From a virus: a stretch of DNA of 25,121 nt. Below, in pieces: positions 1 through 6,032 of the stretch. Both the position numbers and the translations under genes were made by a program. Positions within the stretch are counted from its first letter, which is position 1. Each line of letters starts with the position of its first letter. The stretch lies in IMG/VR virus record IMGVR_UViG_3300049810_002334, positions 1 to 25,121 of that record, one strand, 5' to 3'. The notes beneath the pieces were generated by a model. That model was not told the DNA's origin. It did not search any database and saw only the letters and a list, made by a program, of their open reading frames with translations.

Positions 1-684
1 GCCAGTTATATCATAGCAATTTTGAAAAGCGCTGTCGTCAATTAATTTTACAGTTAAAGGGATAGCCACTGAAGTTAATGATGAACAACCATAAAAAGCT
101 CTTTCACCTATTCCAGTTATTGAACTGCCAAGATTAGCCATAGTTAAACCAGCACAAGTTTCAAGTGCTTGGTCTGACAAGGTAGTAAGAGCGTCGCCTA
201 TTATGGAAAAAGTTTTAATATCTGTATTATATCCAAAACTAGGAAGAGCGACTCCTTGACCACTTACTCTTGTTGTACCACTAACGTAAACATGAGAATT
301 TTTATCGTGCCAAATAAGTTCACTACCTTTGTAAATTCTGTTTATGTTTGATTGAGGTGTAGCTTCAAAAGATGTATATTCTGATTCCAGATCACTTGCT
401 GTAATTCCAGTAATACTATCTACGACACCAGTTGTAATGTAATAATTTGTGGCACTGCCAGCGGCATATTGAGTGATAAATCTACCAGAATTAGGTCCCG
501 ATTCAACGCGACTGATACCATCACCGTAATTACTACTAGCGTCATAATCATCTGGATGAATTTTGTTCCAATGATTACTCGTTACTTTGTAAAGGATGCC
601 AGATGGACCTTGGTTAGATTTAATAGAAACTGTATTTTCAGTTGGTGCTCCTACATTTATCTTATATGCGTCGTTAGTTATCAT
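1..684 (-). CDS. Partial adhesin-like protein with BspA-type leucine-rich repeats
   Basis: Reading the minus strand from the ATG at 684 gives 228 codons without a stop up to the left edge, so the C-terminus is missing. The ATG overlaps the stop of the upstream fibre gene in an ATGA arrangement, which supports this start and translational coupling. Residues about 1-160 are a Ser/Thr/Asn/Gly-rich region of the kind found in phage fibres. From about residue 165 the protein has BspA-type (LRR_5) leucine-rich repeats: 'IGERAFYGCSSLTSVAIP' followed by a second copy starting 'LIDDSAFQNCYDITG'. In bacteria and protists such repeats occur in surface adhesins. Here the position beside a repeat-bearing fibre gene suggests a tail fibre tip or decoration protein that contacts the host. 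The repeat call is strong; the role as a receptor binder is inference. Confidence 0.8.
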   Translation of the reverse strand, partial: MITNDAYKINVGAPTENTVSIKSNQGPSGILYKVTSNHWNKIHPDDYDASSNYGDGISRVESGPNSGRFITQYAAGSATNYYITTGVVDSITGITASDLESEYTSFEATPQSNINRIYKGSELIWHDKNSHVYVSGTTRVSGQGVALPSFGYNTDIKTFSIIGDALTTLSDQALETCAGLTMANLGSSITGIGERAFYGCSSLTSVAIPLTVKLIDDSAFQNCYDITG

Positions 685-1610
685 CCTGCAATTACATAAA
701 AGGTGTTAGCATCTGGAGTAATAGCATTATACTCAGCTTGTGTCAACTGCCTCATAGTAGTAATTGTAACTGAATCTGCTCTTACATTTTGAACTGGCGC
801 TCCTGCAGAGGTGTTGGAGACATCTGTAGCGGTTCCCAAAGAGACAGATCTTATAGTATTGTTGTCATTGACATCAACGAATACTTCTGTTCCGTCGCGT
901 CTGAACATACACATTTCTTTGGGTAATCTAATTGCTGGTTCTTTACCTTCACTGTTATTAGATGCGCCAAACTGTGCTCCAGTATTAGGAAGCGTAAAAG
1001 CAACAAATCCATCACCAGGATTAAAAGCATCACCTAAATTAGAACAACGAACGCCAGCGCCTCGACTATTCGTTGAGTTCCAAATACCAAATTCGGCTAC
1101 ATTCGATGGAGTCCTAACATTTTTGCCGAAAGCAAAGGAATCGTTGCCAGATGTAGTATTTTGAAATCCAACAGCAATTTGTCTTTGTCCACTGGCGCAA
1201 GTATTGCTTTGACCAATGGTAAAAGAGTGGTTTCCGCTTATTATAGAATTTGATTTACCAAAAGCTTGCGAATAAAGTGTATTACCATCTGTTGTATTGC
1301 TAAATCCATAAGCAAAAGAATTATCGCCAGACTGTGTGTTTAATTTGCCAAATGAAAAGCTTTCATCAGCCGCAGTTTTAAAGTCGTTATTAATTCCAAC
1401 ACTAAAGCAATTTGCCCCCTCCATGCTAGAAAGACCACCATCATTAATAAAATAATTGGTGCCATCTTGAATAAAAACTCCAGCATGTTGCGCCTTCACT
1501 CTTTTAGTAACGCTTGTAGCCCCAGAATCAACTATAGGGAAGAAGTCGTTAGTTAAATCTACAGCTGTATGAGTTAATAAATCTAATTGTGATATTTTTT
1601 TGTCTGCCAT
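681..1610 (-). CDS. Tail-fibre-like protein with YadA-head-type repeats
   Basis: This 309-residue protein has three parts. The N-terminus ('ADKKISQLDLLTHTAVDLTNDFFPIVDSG') resembles the attachment segment of many marine phage structural proteins. Residues about 65-175 hold five imperfect repeats of 14-15 residues built around 'SFxFGxxNTxxGN', the pattern of the collagen-binding head of trimeric autotransporters such as YadA, a left-handed beta-roll that trimerises. The C-terminal end contains 'LTQAEYNAITPDANTFYVI', a sequence type common at the ends of phage fibres. The protein is therefore most likely a trimeric fibre. It starts at an ATG just after a promoter-like motif, and its stop overlaps the start of the leucine-rich-repeat gene. 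It lies on the strand opposite the main tail genes. Confidence 0.8.
   Translation of the reverse strand: MADKKISQLDLLTHTAVDLTNDFFPIVDSGATSVTKRVKAQHAGVFIQDGTNYFINDGGLSSMEGANCFSVGINNDFKTAADESFSFGKLNTQSGDNSFAYGFSNTTDGNTLYSQAFGKSNSIISGNHSFTIGQSNTCASGQRQIAVGFQNTTSGNDSFAFGKNVRTPSNVAEFGIWNSTNSRGAGVRCSNLGDAFNPGDGFVAFTLPNTGAQFGASNNSEGKEPAIRLPKEMCMFRRDGTEVFVDVNDNNTIRSVSLGTATDVSNTSAGAPVQNVRADSVTITTMRQLTQAEYNAITPDANTFYVIAG
1085..1418 (-). repeat. Five YadA-head-type repeats within the fibre gene
   Basis: The encoded units begin SFSFGKLNTQSGDN, SFAYGFSNTTDGN, AFGKSNSIISGNH, SFTIGQSNTCASGQ and SFAFGKN, with one more diverged unit (QIAVGFQNTTSGND) before the last. The phase is about 14-15 residues. The similarity is at protein level only; the DNA copies have diverged, so this is an old array rather than a recent expansion. 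Confidence 0.75.
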
Positions 1611-1627
1611 TTTTACTATTTACACTA
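1611..1627 (-). promoter_or_regulatory. Promoter-like motif before the fibre gene
   Basis: On the minus strand the sequence AGTGTAAATAGTAAAA sits directly before the ATG at 1610. It is one of five close matches to GTGTAAtATAGTA placed 4-6 bases before start codons in this window. The motif overlaps the stop codon of the preceding gene, so the fibre gene may have its own promoter within the run of genes. Confidence 0.45.
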
Positions 1628-1978
1628 AACATCCTGCTCAAGAACTAGATTAAATCCGTTTTCTTGTACTAATGTGCTAGAATTTTCTGTTAGTATATTA
1701 TCTGGGACACTAGGAGAACTTACTGACCCTATAAAGCTTGTTAAATCTGTTGGTTTAAACCCAGCATCTACTGGAGAAGTTATCTTGCTCGAAAGATTAA
1801 ATTGGCTATATTTTCTATTTAATTCTTGAATCACTTTTGCATATGCATGAAAATGCTCAGAAATTGAATATTCGGAAGATAATGCGCCGATTCTGTTCGC
1901 ATAATGATTATTGGAAAAAAGAGTCACATTATGACTTGAATGTATTTCTTTTTCTAAGAGATGTATATTTTCAGCCAT
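1625..1978 (-). CDS. Small protein of unknown function, copy A of a tandem duplicate
   Basis: This 117-residue protein is a clear paralogue of its upstream neighbour (1980-2237). Both share the N-terminal 'LEKEIHS', a central segment ending in 'LSSxY', a 'KVI.ELN.KY.Q.NLSSKI' stretch and 'PVDAG.(R/K)PT.LT.F'. This copy has about 33 extra C-terminal residues rich in Ser, Asn and Val. The shared region is mainly polar and helical, with a possible short coiled coil around 'VIQELNRKYSQFNLSSKI'. One base separates it from the stop of the upstream copy. I do not recognise the family. Its position just before the fibre and leucine-rich-repeat genes makes a small virion or fibre accessory protein plausible, but nothing in the sequence proves that. 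Confidence 0.75.
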   Translation of the reverse strand: MAENIHLLEKEIHSSHNVTLFSNNHYANRIGALSSEYSISEHFHAYAKVIQELNRKYSQFNLSSKITSPVDAGFKPTDLTSFIGSVSSPSVPDNILTENSSTLVQENGFNLVLEQDV

Positions 1979-1979
1979 A

Positions 1980-2237
1980 TTATGCCATAAAATTGGTTAA
2001 AGTTGTTGGTCTTAAACCAGCGTCAACTGGCTCGATAATCTTACTTGAAAGATTTAGTTGTTTATATTTTGTATTTAATTCTCGTATAACTTTTTGATAA
2101 GAGGCTAAATGAGTGACTGTGTTGTAGGTGCTAGAGAGCCCTTTAATTCTATTTCTAAAAGAATCATCAGAAAATTCAGCAACATCACGCGCAGAGTGAA
2201 TCTCTTTCTCTAAATCATGTATAGATTGCAAAGCCAT
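1980..2237 (-). CDS. Small protein of unknown function, copy B of a tandem duplicate
   Basis: This 85-residue protein aligns over its whole length with residues 1-84 of the next gene (1625-1978). About half of the positions match, including 'LEKEIHSARDV', 'KVIRELNTKYKQLNLSSKI' and 'PVDAGLRPTTLTNF'. It is the shorter form of the pair and ends where the longer copy begins its extension. The ATG at 2237 follows a promoter-like motif and a 17-base dyad, so it probably heads a transcript that also covers the second copy, the fibre gene and the leucine-rich-repeat gene. No signal peptide or membrane segment is seen and the family is unknown to me. Confidence 0.75.
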   Translation of the reverse strand: MALQSIHDLEKEIHSARDVAEFSDDSFRNRIKGLSSTYNTVTHLASYQKVIRELNTKYKQLNLSSKIIEPVDAGLRPTTLTNFMA

Positions 2238-2255
2238 ATAGTGTATTTTACACTA
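2238..2255 (-). promoter_or_regulatory. Promoter-like motif with perfect dyad before the duplicated small genes
   Basis: The minus strand reads TAGTGTAAAATACACTAT immediately before the ATG at 2237. It contains GTGTAAAATA, a member of the window-wide motif. Positions 2239-2255 also form a perfect inverted repeat, with arms TAGTGTA and TACACTA around three A bases. It lies in the 34-base gap after the 84-residue gene, a natural place for a new transcription start or an operator. Confidence 0.45.
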
Positions 2256-2271
2256 AAATATCGATAAATAC

Positions 2272-2526
2272 TTAGATTTCCTCAAGCATATCAATATGAT
2301 CTTCCTCTGTTATACTAAGAGCTGAGTCTATATGCATTAGCGCCTCCCAACCATCTGCATTTCCAGATCGTGAAAAGAATGCGATGTCATCAGCAACAAG
2401 AGATATAGAAGAGATATCGTCCCCATATTGCTCTAACAATGAATTATACTCTTTTAAAGCATCATCACCATCTTCTACTATGGGTTTTAAAATATTTTCG
2501 TTATTTTTTGTATAAATTAGTATCAT
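2272..2526 (-). CDS. Hypothetical 84-residue acidic protein
   Basis: This small acidic protein (many Asp and Glu, ending 'EEDHIDMLEEI') begins with a hydrophobic strand 'MILIYTKNN' followed by helices. The start codon lies 25 bases inside the end of the riboflavin-kinase-like gene, so the two are translationally coupled. GAGGAAA about nine bases before the ATG could act as a ribosome binding site, although it also encodes part of the upstream protein. It is the last member of the tightly overlapping run that starts at 5999. I do not recognise its family. Confidence 0.65.
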   Translation of the reverse strand: MILIYTKNNENILKPIVEDGDDALKEYNSLLEQYGDDISSISLVADDIAFFSRSGNADGWEALMHIDSALSITEEDHIDMLEEI

Positions 2527-2887
2527 AAATTGATTTCCTCATTTCACTAACGGATTTTTTACTGAGTTCTTTTATATATTTTACACCAGCGTAATAAATA
2601 TCAGTGGGACTTAAGTGATTTTTGTATACACCAGCCTTTGGGTGGCTGATTTTATTGATTATTTCGCACTTTATGAAATCATTATTAAACAAAATTTCAT
2701 TCAAAAAATGGATTTCAGCTACGTCTGGAGTGACGGACATATATCCTTTGCCAAACTCTTTATGGTGAACAAAATACATTCCAGATTCAGTCTTGGATTC
2801 GTTGTAAATGTTTATGGTAGGGAATCCCATTTTAGAGCTTAAACCCAAACCTTTGAAAACTTTACCAAATATAATATTTTTATTCAT
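2501..2887 (-). CDS. Riboflavin-kinase-like protein
   Basis: The 128-residue product resembles the riboflavin kinase (flavokinase) domain of RibF and eukaryotic RFK, a six-stranded barrel that phosphorylates riboflavin to FMN. Visible hallmarks are 'GKVFKGLGLSSKMGFPTINI' (residues 8-27), containing the PTxN motif that binds Mg-ATP, 'SGMYFV' matching the GxY strand, and 'AEIHFLNE' (residues 57-64) matching the EvHl segment whose Glu is catalytic in known enzymes. It is close to the size of the isolated domain and lacks the FAD synthetase half of RibF. The first 8 bases overlap the end of an oxygenase-like gene and the last 26 overlap the next gene. Flavin metabolism beside 2-oxoglutarate oxygenase-like genes is unusual in a phage. 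The fold call is fairly good; activity on riboflavin is not shown. Confidence 0.6.
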   Translation of the reverse strand: MNKNIIFGKVFKGLGLSSKMGFPTINIYNESKTESGMYFVHHKEFGKGYMSVTPDVAEIHFLNEILFNNDFIKCEIINKISHPKAGVYKNHLSPTDIYYAGVKYIKELSKKSVSEMRKSIYDTNLYKK

Positions 2888-3449
2888 TTATAATAAATTT
2901 TTTAAAAATTCTCAATGCTGTTTTTAATTTGATCATTTTACCTCTGTATCCAGGAACAAAGCATATAGTCCATCGGGGTTCGTTTGTAGGGTTGTGTGTC
3001 GAATGTAAAACTCCAACATTTAGTAGACTGGGTTTATTTGTGTTTCTTTCAAAAACCAAAGTAGAATCTTCCTCTTTCGCCAAAAGGATTGGTTGGGTGC
3101 TATAATCAGCCTTAGGGTCTTGCCATCTATAAGTTTTATCTGAAGTCCACCATCTAACAGTTGCCTTTTCTGAACCCCAAGTCATATTTATTTTAACATG
3201 GTCATCTGGAGAGTCATCTTTATCATTGTAGTCATCTGTATGAATTGGAACACTGCCATTTGGGGGAGTGTAAAAGACTTCAGTTTTTAAACATTCTAAG
3301 CCAAGTTTTTTTAACCAAGATTCGATATTGGGGTCTTGATATTTTCCTCTCAAACTTATCTGTTCCCAGTTTTGTGGAGTCTCGTGTGTTATGGGCGGCC
3401 TGGCAATTTCAAAAGGCAGATTTAAGTATCTGTGGTAGATGTTATCCAT
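2880..3449 (-). CDS. 2-oxoglutarate/Fe(II) oxygenase-like protein 1
   Basis: The 189-residue protein has the metal-ligand pattern of the 2-oxoglutarate and Fe(II)-dependent dioxygenase double-stranded beta-helix. H70 and D72 lie in 'SVPIHTDD', and a distal H149 in 'NVGVLHSTHN' is followed by R159 in 'EPRWTICFVPGY', the expected 2-oxoglutarate-binding basic residue ten residues downstream. The sequence between, with 'INMTWG' and 'VRWW', fits the core strands. Aspartyl/asparaginyl hydroxylase-like members have a similar small core. It is the most diverged and last of four oxygenase-like genes; its first 28 bases overlap the gene before it and its end overlaps the riboflavin-kinase-like gene. 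The substrate is unknown. All four ligands are present, so it could be active. Confidence 0.65.
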   Translation of the reverse strand: MDNIYHRYLNLPFEIARPPITHETPQNWEQISLRGKYQDPNIESWLKKLGLECLKTEVFYTPPNGSVPIHTDDYNDKDDSPDDHVKINMTWGSEKATVRWWTSDKTYRWQDPKADYSTQPILLAKEEDSTLVFERNTNKPSLLNVGVLHSTHNPTNEPRWTICFVPGYRGKMIKLKTALRIFKKFIINE

Positions 3450-3943
3450 TTTTTTACTTTTTGTTTTAAAATTGGGTATAATAATTTATGCTTATTTAAA
3501 GCAAACTCTATACTGAATATAGATCTGTTCCCTTCTATATTAAAGACTCCGTGAGGTATTTGATTATTAAATAAATAGAATTTGTTTGGTTTATATTTTA
3601 ATTCTGTCAAATCAGAATAGTGAGAATGCCCTTCAAAAACTTTTTCTGAAAATAGTGTTACTGAATTTTTGTCCTCCAATAACACATTAACGCATACACC
3701 CCTACTAACGTCTTGATGAAAATTATAAAGCATATTGGGTGGCATTTTTATGACGCCACAATTAAATTCGTATTCACTATATAGCCATTTTAAAAATGGA
3801 TTGCGGTCTATGAGATCTTCTTGATTTAATACGGGATACGTATAAAACCCATTGTGATTAAATGGCTCTTGTTGGATTTGTAAGTCGTTGCTTTCAAAAG
3901 TTTGGTTTGGGATTTCTAAAAAATATTTATCAGTTTTATTCAT
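3422..3943 (-). CDS. 2-oxoglutarate/Fe(II) oxygenase-like protein 2
   Basis: The 173-residue product is a close paralogue of the next gene upstream (3936-4484). Shared blocks are 'NPFxxWL', 'CGxIKMxPNxxYxxHxDV', 'RGVCxNxL' and 'FYLFNxxxxHxVxN'. The candidate iron ligands are H76 and D78 ('NFHQDVS') and H131 ('QIPHGVFN'), with R140 nine residues later ('GNRSIFSIEF') as the likely 2-oxoglutarate contact. It is short for a dioxygenase but covers the double-stranded beta-helix core. The first 8 bases overlap the end of its paralogue (ATGAATAA). Substrate is unknown; hydroxylation of a protein or small molecule is possible. Marine phages often carry such genes, commonly near structural genes. Confidence 0.6.
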   Translation of the reverse strand: MNKTDKYFLEIPNQTFESNDLQIQQEPFNHNGFYTYPVLNQEDLIDRNPFLKWLYSEYEFNCGVIKMPPNMLYNFHQDVSRGVCVNVLLEDKNSVTLFSEKVFEGHSHYSDLTELKYKPNKFYLFNNQIPHGVFNIEGNRSIFSIEFALNKHKLLYPILKQKVKKWITSTTDT

Positions 3944-4484
3944 TTAAAAATTCAGTTTTAATTTTATTTTTAATTCTTTCGTAGGTTAAAAGCGGATAAT
4001 CTAATTCAAACTCTACGCTAAATAAAAGCCTTTCTTTTTCAAAATTATAAACCGAGTGAGCTTTGCTAGTGTTAAATAAATAAATTTCATTTAAGTCGTA
4101 AGTGAACGGGACAATATCAGTCTGAAACTCCTCGCCACCGTGAGACATTAAATTATTTAAATTATCTGTAAACAAAACAAAAGATGGAGAAGGTGTCACT
4201 AGGGCGTTAATACATACCCCTCGATTTGTTTTAGTTTTGCCCACATCAATATGCCAATCATAAATTTTATTTGGTTCCATTTTAATTAGACCGCAAGAGA
4301 ACTTATAATTTTCCGCCAACCATTCAAAGAATGGATTACCTTGAATGAATTTTTCTACATCAATCTGTTTCAAATAGAAGTGATAATACAAATGTTCATC
4401 ATTATTTACAAGGGGGATATCTACTAAATTTAAGGGTTTAGATGGTATTTTCCAAGCATATTTTTCATCTATTGGATAATTCAT
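3936..4484 (-). CDS. 2-oxoglutarate/Fe(II) oxygenase-like protein 3
   Basis: The 182-residue protein is the tandem paralogue of the following gene (3422-3943). Candidate metal ligands are H78 and D80 in 'YDWHIDVG' and H143 in 'SKAHSVYNF', followed by R152 in 'KERLLFSVEFE'. The N-terminal 'GNPFFEWLAENYKFSCGLIKMEP' parallels 'RNPFLKWLYSEYEFNCGVIKMPP' in the paralogue, so the duplication covers the whole gene. Its ATG overlaps the stop of the previous gene (ATGA). It belongs to one long overlapping transcription unit with the GNAT-like genes. The ligand set is complete, so the protein is probably an active oxygenase, but the substrate cannot be read from the sequence. Confidence 0.62.
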   Translation of the reverse strand: MNYPIDEKYAWKIPSKPLNLVDIPLVNNDEHLYYHFYLKQIDVEKFIQGNPFFEWLAENYKFSCGLIKMEPNKIYDWHIDVGKTKTNRGVCINALVTPSPSFVLFTDNLNNLMSHGGEEFQTDIVPFTYDLNEIYLFNTSKAHSVYNFEKERLLFSVEFELDYPLLTYERIKNKIKTEFLNE

Positions 4485-5017
4485 GATTTATCTACGTTTA
4501 GCCCTATTGATATTCTATTTGTTTTCGAGCCGACACAATGCCAAAATGGTTTATCTCTTGAAACTACAAACTTTCTATGTTGCCAGCCCTTCTTATCCCA
4601 GTCAGTTATTATCTCACCAGTTTCTGGGTCTCTGTACCTAAAGAAACTTTTTTTATCTTCTGCCGCCCAAGCAAAGTAGATTCTTTCGCCTTCGCAATTA
4701 TTGTTTGTATGCCAGCCGCAAAAAGCATCGGGAGGATACCAAAAAAAGCCAGAGTATTTTCTTTTAATTCCTGTTTCTTCCTCAAGCATTTCTTTCAATT
4801 TGATTTGATAGAATATTGAATTATTTAAAATTATGCGATTGTCGTTATGGTCAATAGAACCAGGTTTTGCTAAATCCCCATTAATCATGATTTGATTAAG
4901 CACCTCTTCAGAAAGAGTATAATCCATATCATATTTATTTGGAAAAAATTTATTAGTTTGATTTACTTTTTTAAATTCTTCTAGAATTTTGTCTAACTTT
5001 TTATATATATGTTTCAT
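4481..5017 (-). CDS. 2-oxoglutarate/Fe(II) oxygenase-like protein 4 with HxN in place of HxD
   Basis: The 178-residue protein has the same core arrangement as its three neighbours: 'GFFWYPPDAFCGWHTNNN' (H103, N105), then 'RIYFAWAAEDKKSFFRYRD', then 'KPFWHCVGSKTNRISIGLNV' (H160, R168). The usual Asp of the HxD pair is replaced by Asn. Fe(II) dioxygenases normally need a carboxylate there; halogenases use Ala or Gly at that position. The protein may therefore be inactive, bind metal weakly, or do different chemistry. The N-terminal third is a helical extension not seen in the other copies. Its start overlaps the stop of the GNAT-like gene by four bases (ATGA), and its own stop does the same with the next gene. 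Confidence 0.55.
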   Translation of the reverse strand: MKHIYKKLDKILEEFKKVNQTNKFFPNKYDMDYTLSEEVLNQIMINGDLAKPGSIDHNDNRIILNNSIFYQIKLKEMLEEETGIKRKYSGFFWYPPDAFCGWHTNNNCEGERIYFAWAAEDKKSFFRYRDPETGEIITDWDKKGWQHRKFVVSRDKPFWHCVGSKTNRISIGLNVDKS

Positions 5018-5502
5018 ATGTGGAAAATAACTTTTATTGGATCTCCCATTTTAACTGTTATATTATAAAGCCTATGCAAGAATTTTAAATATCTTTCTGG
5101 GTCTTTCCTGTCTATGATAGTATGTATTTCATTGAATCCCAGTTTTTTCATGCCGTCAAAACTTTTGAGCGAACCTTTAAGTGTCATTTTATCATATCTA
5201 AAACTTTCAGATTTAAATATAAAAGGATTATAACATATGCCATCTTTTATTCTAAAGCAGTAAAATCCACAAATCTTACCAGTTCCATCGTCAATTACAA
5301 CAGTGTTGTGTTGACAGGATTCTACGAGTTCTTTTGTTCGGGCTTTAAAAAACTCAATTTTTTGACTAAATGTTTTTAAAGAATTTGATTCGCTAAAATA
5401 GTTTGTGTCAACTTTTTTATGAAATTTCATCAATTCATAAGAAAGTTCGTCTAAATATTTAGGTTCATAATTAACTGTATGGTTACCTTTACATATTATC
5501 AT
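5014..5502 (-). CDS. GNAT-fold acyltransferase-like protein, copy 2
   Basis: The 162-residue protein looks like a degenerate GNAT N-acyltransferase fold. Residues about 65-85 ('NTVVIDDGTGKICGFYCFRI') match the strand pair beta2-beta3 of the fold, with the typical turn 'dgGKIvGf'. The C-terminal 'RKDPERYLKFLHRLYNITVKM' parallels 'KRDRFDTYVKFMKRTFNLHVM' in the preceding gene, so the two are probably duplicates. The canonical acetyl-CoA pyrophosphate-binding loop (Q/RxxGxG/A) is not visible. Related GNAT-like proteins occur in some marine phages, sometimes as virion components. It overlaps its neighbours by four bases on both sides. Fold call moderate; activity unproven. Confidence 0.5.
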   Translation of the reverse strand: MIICKGNHTVNYEPKYLDELSYELMKFHKKVDTNYFSESNSLKTFSQKIEFFKARTKELVESCQHNTVVIDDGTGKICGFYCFRIKDGICYNPFIFKSESFRYDKMTLKGSLKSFDGMKKLGFNEIHTIIDRKDPERYLKFLHRLYNITVKMGDPIKVIFHI

Positions 5503-5999
5503 TTTAAAAATTCTACATATACTCTACCGAAAGCGTCTGTTTGCATAACGTGAAGATTAAAAGTTCTTTTCATAAATTTTACATATGTATCAAACCTATC
5601 CCGTTTACCCAGAATCGCAAAGACCCGTTTGTCGCGGAATTCTTTTTTTAAGCCAAATAGTATTATATATTTAAATAACTTATTAAAAGGGACGTCTTCG
5701 TCTTTAAATATTAAAATAAGGTCAACCCCTTCTTTAACCACAACACTGTCACCGAAACAAGCATACCCAACAATTTGACCATTTTCATCATTTTCTACGA
5801 CAAAATGATACTTGTGGTCACTTATTAGTTTTTTAAGCTCTCCAGATAGGTATGGGTATAAGAAAATAGGGCTTTGATCTTTGCCCAAGCTATGGTAAAG
5901 ACTAACTTCAGCCTTGGCTTGAAACTTAATAAAAAGATGAAAAACGCTTTCAAAGTCTTTGGGTTCATATTTTCTATAAGAAATGTTTTCTAGCTTCAT
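5499..5999 (-). CDS. GNAT-fold acyltransferase-like protein, copy 1
   Basis: From the ATG at 5999 the product has 166 residues. The same frame is open further upstream to a TTG at 6053, but that would run across the promoter and start codon of the divergent L-like gene, and GNAT similarity begins right after the ATG ('ENISYRKYEPKDFESVFHLF', the usual beta1-alpha1). 'HFVVENDENGQIVGYACFGD' gives beta2-beta3 of the fold. The acetyl-CoA loop motif is not recognisable, as in its downstream paralogue. It is the first gene of an eight-gene overlapping unit leading through the oxygenase-like genes to the 84-residue gene. Modification of a phage or host molecule is a guess from context. Confidence 0.55.
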   Translation of the reverse strand: MKLENISYRKYEPKDFESVFHLFIKFQAKAEVSLYHSLGKDQSPIFLYPYLSGELKKLISDHKYHFVVENDENGQIVGYACFGDSVVVKEGVDLILIFKDEDVPFNKLFKYIILFGLKKEFRDKRVFAILGKRDRFDTYVKFMKRTFNLHVMQTDAFGRVYVEFLK

Positions 6000-6032
6000 T
6001 TTAATTTGTATGTTTTGGGTGTAATATAGTAC
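6000..6032. promoter_or_regulatory. Divergent promoter region between the modification cassette and the tail genes
   Basis: This 33-base gap separates two divergent transcription units. On the plus strand GTGTAATATA (6019-6028) lies four bases before the ATG of the L-like gene, the best form of the repeated motif. On the minus strand the same bases read TATATTACAC, and TATATT would give a -10-like box with a short leader for the GNAT-like gene. No -35 box of the TTGACA type is visible in the plus direction, which suggests a phage-specific polymerase, sigma factor or activator. Confidence 0.5.

Noticed and set aside
469-699. Plus-strand open frame of 76 codons
   Set aside because: It lies opposite the partial leucine-rich-repeat gene, whose frame gives a recognisable protein throughout.
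811-1164. Plus-strand open frame of 117 codons
   Set aside because: It is antisense to the YadA-like repeat fibre gene, which explains the open frame; no start signals.
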